The notes under the pieces were generated by a model that was not told the DNA's origin, made no database searches, and worked only from the letters and a program-made list of their open reading frames with translations. DNA of 64,000 nucleotides from Sulfurimonas sp. UBA6792. Lineage in GTDB: Bacteria > Campylobacterota > Campylobacteria > Campylobacterales > Sulfurimonadaceae. Numbering within the stretch: the first letter of the stretch is position 1; every line of letters begins with the position of its first letter. The stretch lies in NCBI GenBank assembly GCA_002452425.1, contig DKFQ01000066.1:1-64000 (forward strand). The letters are read 5' to 3'. The position numbers and the translations under genes were made by a program. Shown here piece by piece: positions 63,943-64,000 of this stretch.

Positions 63943-64000
63943 TAATTTTTTTACAAATTTAATCTATTTTTAAACTAACTTGTTCTATTTAAAGATTAAG

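Noticed and set aside
1..64000. Mobile element, prophage or defence island
   Set aside because: No transposase, integrase, phage structural gene, toxin-antitoxin pair or restriction-modification set is seen, and tRNA genes have no adjacent duplicated ends that I could find by eye.

Overview
The window looks like an ordinary chromosomal segment of a chemolithoautotrophic member of the Campylobacterota, most like Sulfurimonas. That placement is inference from gene content: a reductive/oxidative TCA gene block with four-subunit 2-oxoglutarate:ferredoxin oxidoreductase and a monomeric NADP isocitrate dehydrogenase, a class I fructose bisphosphatase, an LptC/LptA/LolA/LolC-E envelope, a polar-flagellum style flgL behind a sigma-54 promoter, and short overlapping operons in AT-rich DNA. 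I see no transposase, integrase, phage gene, plasmid gene or CRISPR array.

Layout. 1-4219 (+): an overlapping envelope operon (lptC-like, lptA, engB, GNAT acetyltransferase, MreD-like membrane protein, mrdA/PBP2). 4222-4823 (-): ybeY and a 59-codon YjfB-like motility gene. 4906-6238 (+): queC and a YgjP-type metallopeptidase. 6239-11859 (-): an orphan TRAP-type binding lipoprotein, a Mur-ligase-like protein without a P-loop, metG, a Cys-rich small protein, fbp, mobB. 11957-12445 (+): a small lipoprotein. 12447-13948 (-): yggT and a glutamyl-tRNA synthetase paralogue that has lost its catalytic motifs. It is divergent from 14058-16319 (+), a glutaminyl-tRNA synthetase fused to a YqeY/GatB tail. 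tRNA-Glu, a response regulator with a ribbon-helix-helix output, a small unknown gene and the RNase P RNA follow on the minus strand. 17997-18139 holds five evenly spaced palindromes in front of a TetR-family gene.

18892-28736 (-) is the central carbon block: icd, then mdh-fumC-sucC-sucD, then oorD-oorA-oorB-oorC. acnB lies apart at 39888-42437. Together they provide most of the steps from citrate to oxaloacetate. With fumarate reductase and ATP-citrate lyase, neither in the window, they would form a reductive TCA cycle. 28877-37429 is again envelope biology (mltG, AsmA/YhdP-like giant protein, lolC/E, secA, lolA). A membrane GAF-PAS-GGDEF protein, acnB, ftsK, flgL, tRNA-Leu(CAA), uvrA and a TauE/SafE permease follow. 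50985-52633 (+) is a flagellar switch/export operon (CheX-like phosphatase, fliN, fliO-like). 52641-57991 (-) is a housekeeping run (nuclease-fold-like unknown, dusB, unknown membrane protein, dksA-like, rlmH, thiE, accD). 58088-63915 (-) is gltB-gltD, glutamate synthase.

The observations I would follow first are (1) the degenerate GluRS paralogue placed back to back with a GlnRS-YqeY fusion, which suggests replacement of the indirect Gln-tRNA route, (2) the five-operator array with a period of about 32 bp between rnpB and the TetR gene, and (3) two more apparent pseudoenzymes or altered active sites, the Mur-ligase-like protein and the nuclease-like protein. I found no clear new defence system or mobile system.
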